DNA of 23,552 nt from a virus, in the IMG/VR virus record IMGVR_UViG_3300032006_000087, positions 1 to 23,552 of that record. One strand, given 5' to 3'. Position 1 is the stretch's first letter. Each line of letters starts with the position of its first letter. The notes under the pieces are model-generated. The model was not told the DNA's origin and searched no databases. It worked only from the letters and a program-made list of their open reading frames with translations. Shown here one piece after another: positions 21,807 to 23,552 of the stretch. Made by a program: the position numbers and the translations under genes.

Positions 21807-23552
21807 ATGACAAATTATCTTAATCAATTTGCAACGCAAAGAGGATTTGGAGCTAACTTAATTAAAGTTCCACAAGATAAAGCAGACAAGATTCGTAAAA
21901 GAGGTTTGCAATCTTTACGTTATCAGGAAGAAGATTTGAAAATGATTAATCGGCAAGCCGATAGAGTCATATCTCAATTTGAATCTAATAACAGAGTAGA
22001 AAAAGAAGCACGTGAGAGTAACTTTAAACTTAAACAAGAGTATGCTAACACATTAGCTGAAGCTAGATGGAGGAATTTTGAGACTAAGATAAAACAAAAT
22101 GAACTCGATTCTAGAAGACCTGATCCATTACAACAGCTTCTTAGTATAACTCAAAAAGGTCAGCAACTATACGGTCAGATAGAATCTAACCGCAGAAAAG
22201 ATATTGATCTTTACGCTGATACACTATATAGAGATTATGATATAGGTGCAGCAGCAGCAGAAAGGATTAGAAATGCTAAGAAAACAGGTAGACTTGATGA
22301 GTTATTGAAGGAAGATGCTGCTTCGAATGCTGTACAGAATGAGTTAGGTCTAAAACCTGATATACCATTAGAAATTATAGAACGTGTAGGTAGTGGTAGT
22401 GGTTACTTACGTGTAGCTATTCAGAATCAAGCTGCTAGACGTCATGTAAGAAATTTAAAACTTACATTACCTCAACATTTTAATGATGAAGATGTCATCC
22501 CTGGATTAAAACCAGGTCAAACTTATAATAATACTCAAGATCCTAAAGTTAAAGAGCTGATATTAAATCAACTTATATCTAACGAAAATCTAGATACGAA
22601 TGGTAATAAAATATTCTCAAATAATACCTTCCATCTTATTGGTGCTCATGGGCCAGACGGTACAATTAATTCAATTAAAGCATCATTCATAGGAGCATCT
22701 GACGAAGCAAGGAGGCAGCGATCTTATAACGATAGACATAAACCTGTATTATATAGAGTTAAAGAATTCATAGACCAACCACAAAAATACGATGGACAAG
22801 GTTTCCAAGAAGCGGTCTGGCATATGGCAGGCGGTCAGTTTGTAGGAGATCCTAACGTATCATCTGAAGCATTAGCTATAGGTAGACATAAAGTTACAGA
22901 GTCTGTTATTTGGGGTCTTAAGAATCAGGAACTTACTTGGGGTGAGGTAGAGCAGTGGGGTGAGGCACCTGTGAAACAACGCGGATCTAACAAGACCAAA
23001 AAATGGAAAGATCAGTTCAGAGATGAGTGGTTGGACATTAAAAAAGCAGGTAAAGACGCTGTTACACTTGCATCGAAAGATTATGAATTAAGATTAGGAG
23101 CTAAGAAAGAAGAATTATATGATGATATGGAGGGTTTTGAAAAGTCTCAGATTTATGATATAGAGACTTTAACTACTTTATATCGAAGAACTCTTGAAAA
23201 AGGAGAGGTATACGCACCACTTGCTCAAAAAATTTTGGCAAGAATGGATAAGATGAGAACTACTTCTAATGATAAGGTAGTAGAAGCTCGAGTAAAACAT
23301 CTAATTAATACTAATCAAATCGTAACAGATGAATTACTAAATGGACTTAGTCTTGGAGCACAGGCACGGTTAAGATCTTTAGCAGATTCTAATAACGCGA
23401 ATCTACCTTCAGGCGGTGGAAGAGATGATGACGAAAGAATTGAGGATTATGTTGATGCACTATTACATAGAAAAATTGGAACAGGACTTACTGGTAAAGA
23501 AAGTCCAACTCATGATGATGCAGTCAGATTAGCTAAAGCCATAGCATCTGGT
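21807..23552 (+). CDS. Internal virion / core protein (T7 gp15-like), 3'-truncated by the window edge
   Basis: The frame from ATG 21807 (MTNYLNQFATQRGFGANLIK) is open for 582 codons to the last base, so the protein is longer than seen; T7 gp15 is 747 residues. It is hydrophilic and mostly helical, with Arg/Lys/Glu-rich coiled-coil segments (about 35-110) and no signal peptide or membrane helix, in line with an inner-core protein. The assignment rests on position after the gp14-like gene and on size and composition. In T7, gp15 and gp16 form the periplasmic part of the DNA ejection conduit. A gp16-like gene and the tail fibre would be expected further downstream. Confidence 0.75.
   Translation, partial: MTNYLNQFATQRGFGANLIKVPQDKADKIRKRGLQSLRYQEEDLKMINRQADRVISQFESNNRVEKEARESNFKLKQEYANTLAEARWRNFETKIKQNELDSRRPDPLQQLLSITQKGQQLYGQIESNRRKDIDLYADTLYRDYDIGAAAAERIRNAKKTGRLDELLKEDAASNAVQNELGLKPDIPLEIIERVGSGSGYLRVAIQNQAARRHVRNLKLTLPQHFNDEDVIPGLKPGQTYNNTQDPKVKELILNQLISNENLDTNGNKIFSNNTFHLIGAHGPDGTINSIKASFIGASDEARRQRSYNDRHKPVLYRVKEFIDQPQKYDGQGFQEAVWHMAGGQFVGDPNVSSEALAIGRHKVTESVIWGLKNQELTWGEVEQWGEAPVKQRGSNKTKKWKDQFRDEWLDIKKAGKDAVTLASKDYELRLGAKKEELYDDMEGFEKSQIYDIETLTTLYRRTLEKGEVYAPLAQKILARMDKMRTTSNDKVVEARVKHLINTNQIVTDELLNGLSLGAQARLRSLADSNNANLPSGGGRDDDERIEDYVDALLHRKIGTGLTGKESPTHDDAVRLAKAIASG

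Overview
The window is a piece of a T7-like (Autographiviridae-type) podovirus of marine picocyanobacteria (Prochlorococcus or Synechococcus). All genes lie on the + strand, tightly packed, many overlapping by 1-40 nt. The order replication, nucleotide metabolism, portal, scaffold, photosynthesis genes, capsid, tail tube, internal core is the cyanopodovirus layout. psbA (D1), a TGQIIPG-type hli, a class I ribonucleotide reductase pair and a MazG-like pyrophosphohydrolase fix the host type. The single-subunit RNA polymerase, integrase and tail fibre usual in this group are not in the window.

Region 1 (1-5048), DNA replication. It holds the 3' part of a D12-class adenine methyltransferase, a gp4-like primase-helicase, a gp5-like family A DNA polymerase carried as two ORFs (3'-5' exonuclease, then polymerase), a gp6-like 5'-3' exonuclease, and two small overlapping genes. 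Region 2 (5052-7717), nucleotide supply: MazG-like NTP-PPase, RNR alpha and beta subunits, one small gene. The beta subunit has all six diiron ligands but Leu where the radical Tyr normally sits.

Region 3 (7721-12240), head assembly: two unknown, probably virion-associated proteins, the portal, a small GTG-start gene, the scaffold and two small genes. Region 4 (12243-14229), host-takeover cassette between scaffold and capsid: psbA, hli, a structured spacer, a 17-codon ORF resembling the start of DUF4278 proteins, an exported outer-membrane beta-barrel-like protein and a tiny Cys-rich membrane protein. Region 5 (14230-16525), capsid: an unknown protein, a 163-nt leader with two hairpins, the major capsid protein, two small genes, and a textbook intrinsic terminator where T7 has Tphi. 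Region 6 (16526-23552): tail tubular A, a very long tail tubular B with Gly-rich inserted modules, a gp14-like internal protein, and a gp15-like internal protein that runs off the end.

Together the replication and nucleotide genes degrade and recycle host DNA into phage DNA, the photosynthesis genes keep energy flowing during infection, and the late genes build the capsid, tail nozzle and ejection core. No gene-free stretch exceeds 300 nt; the longest are 14782-14944 and 13539-13678. I saw no tRNA gene, CRISPR array or insertion sequence.
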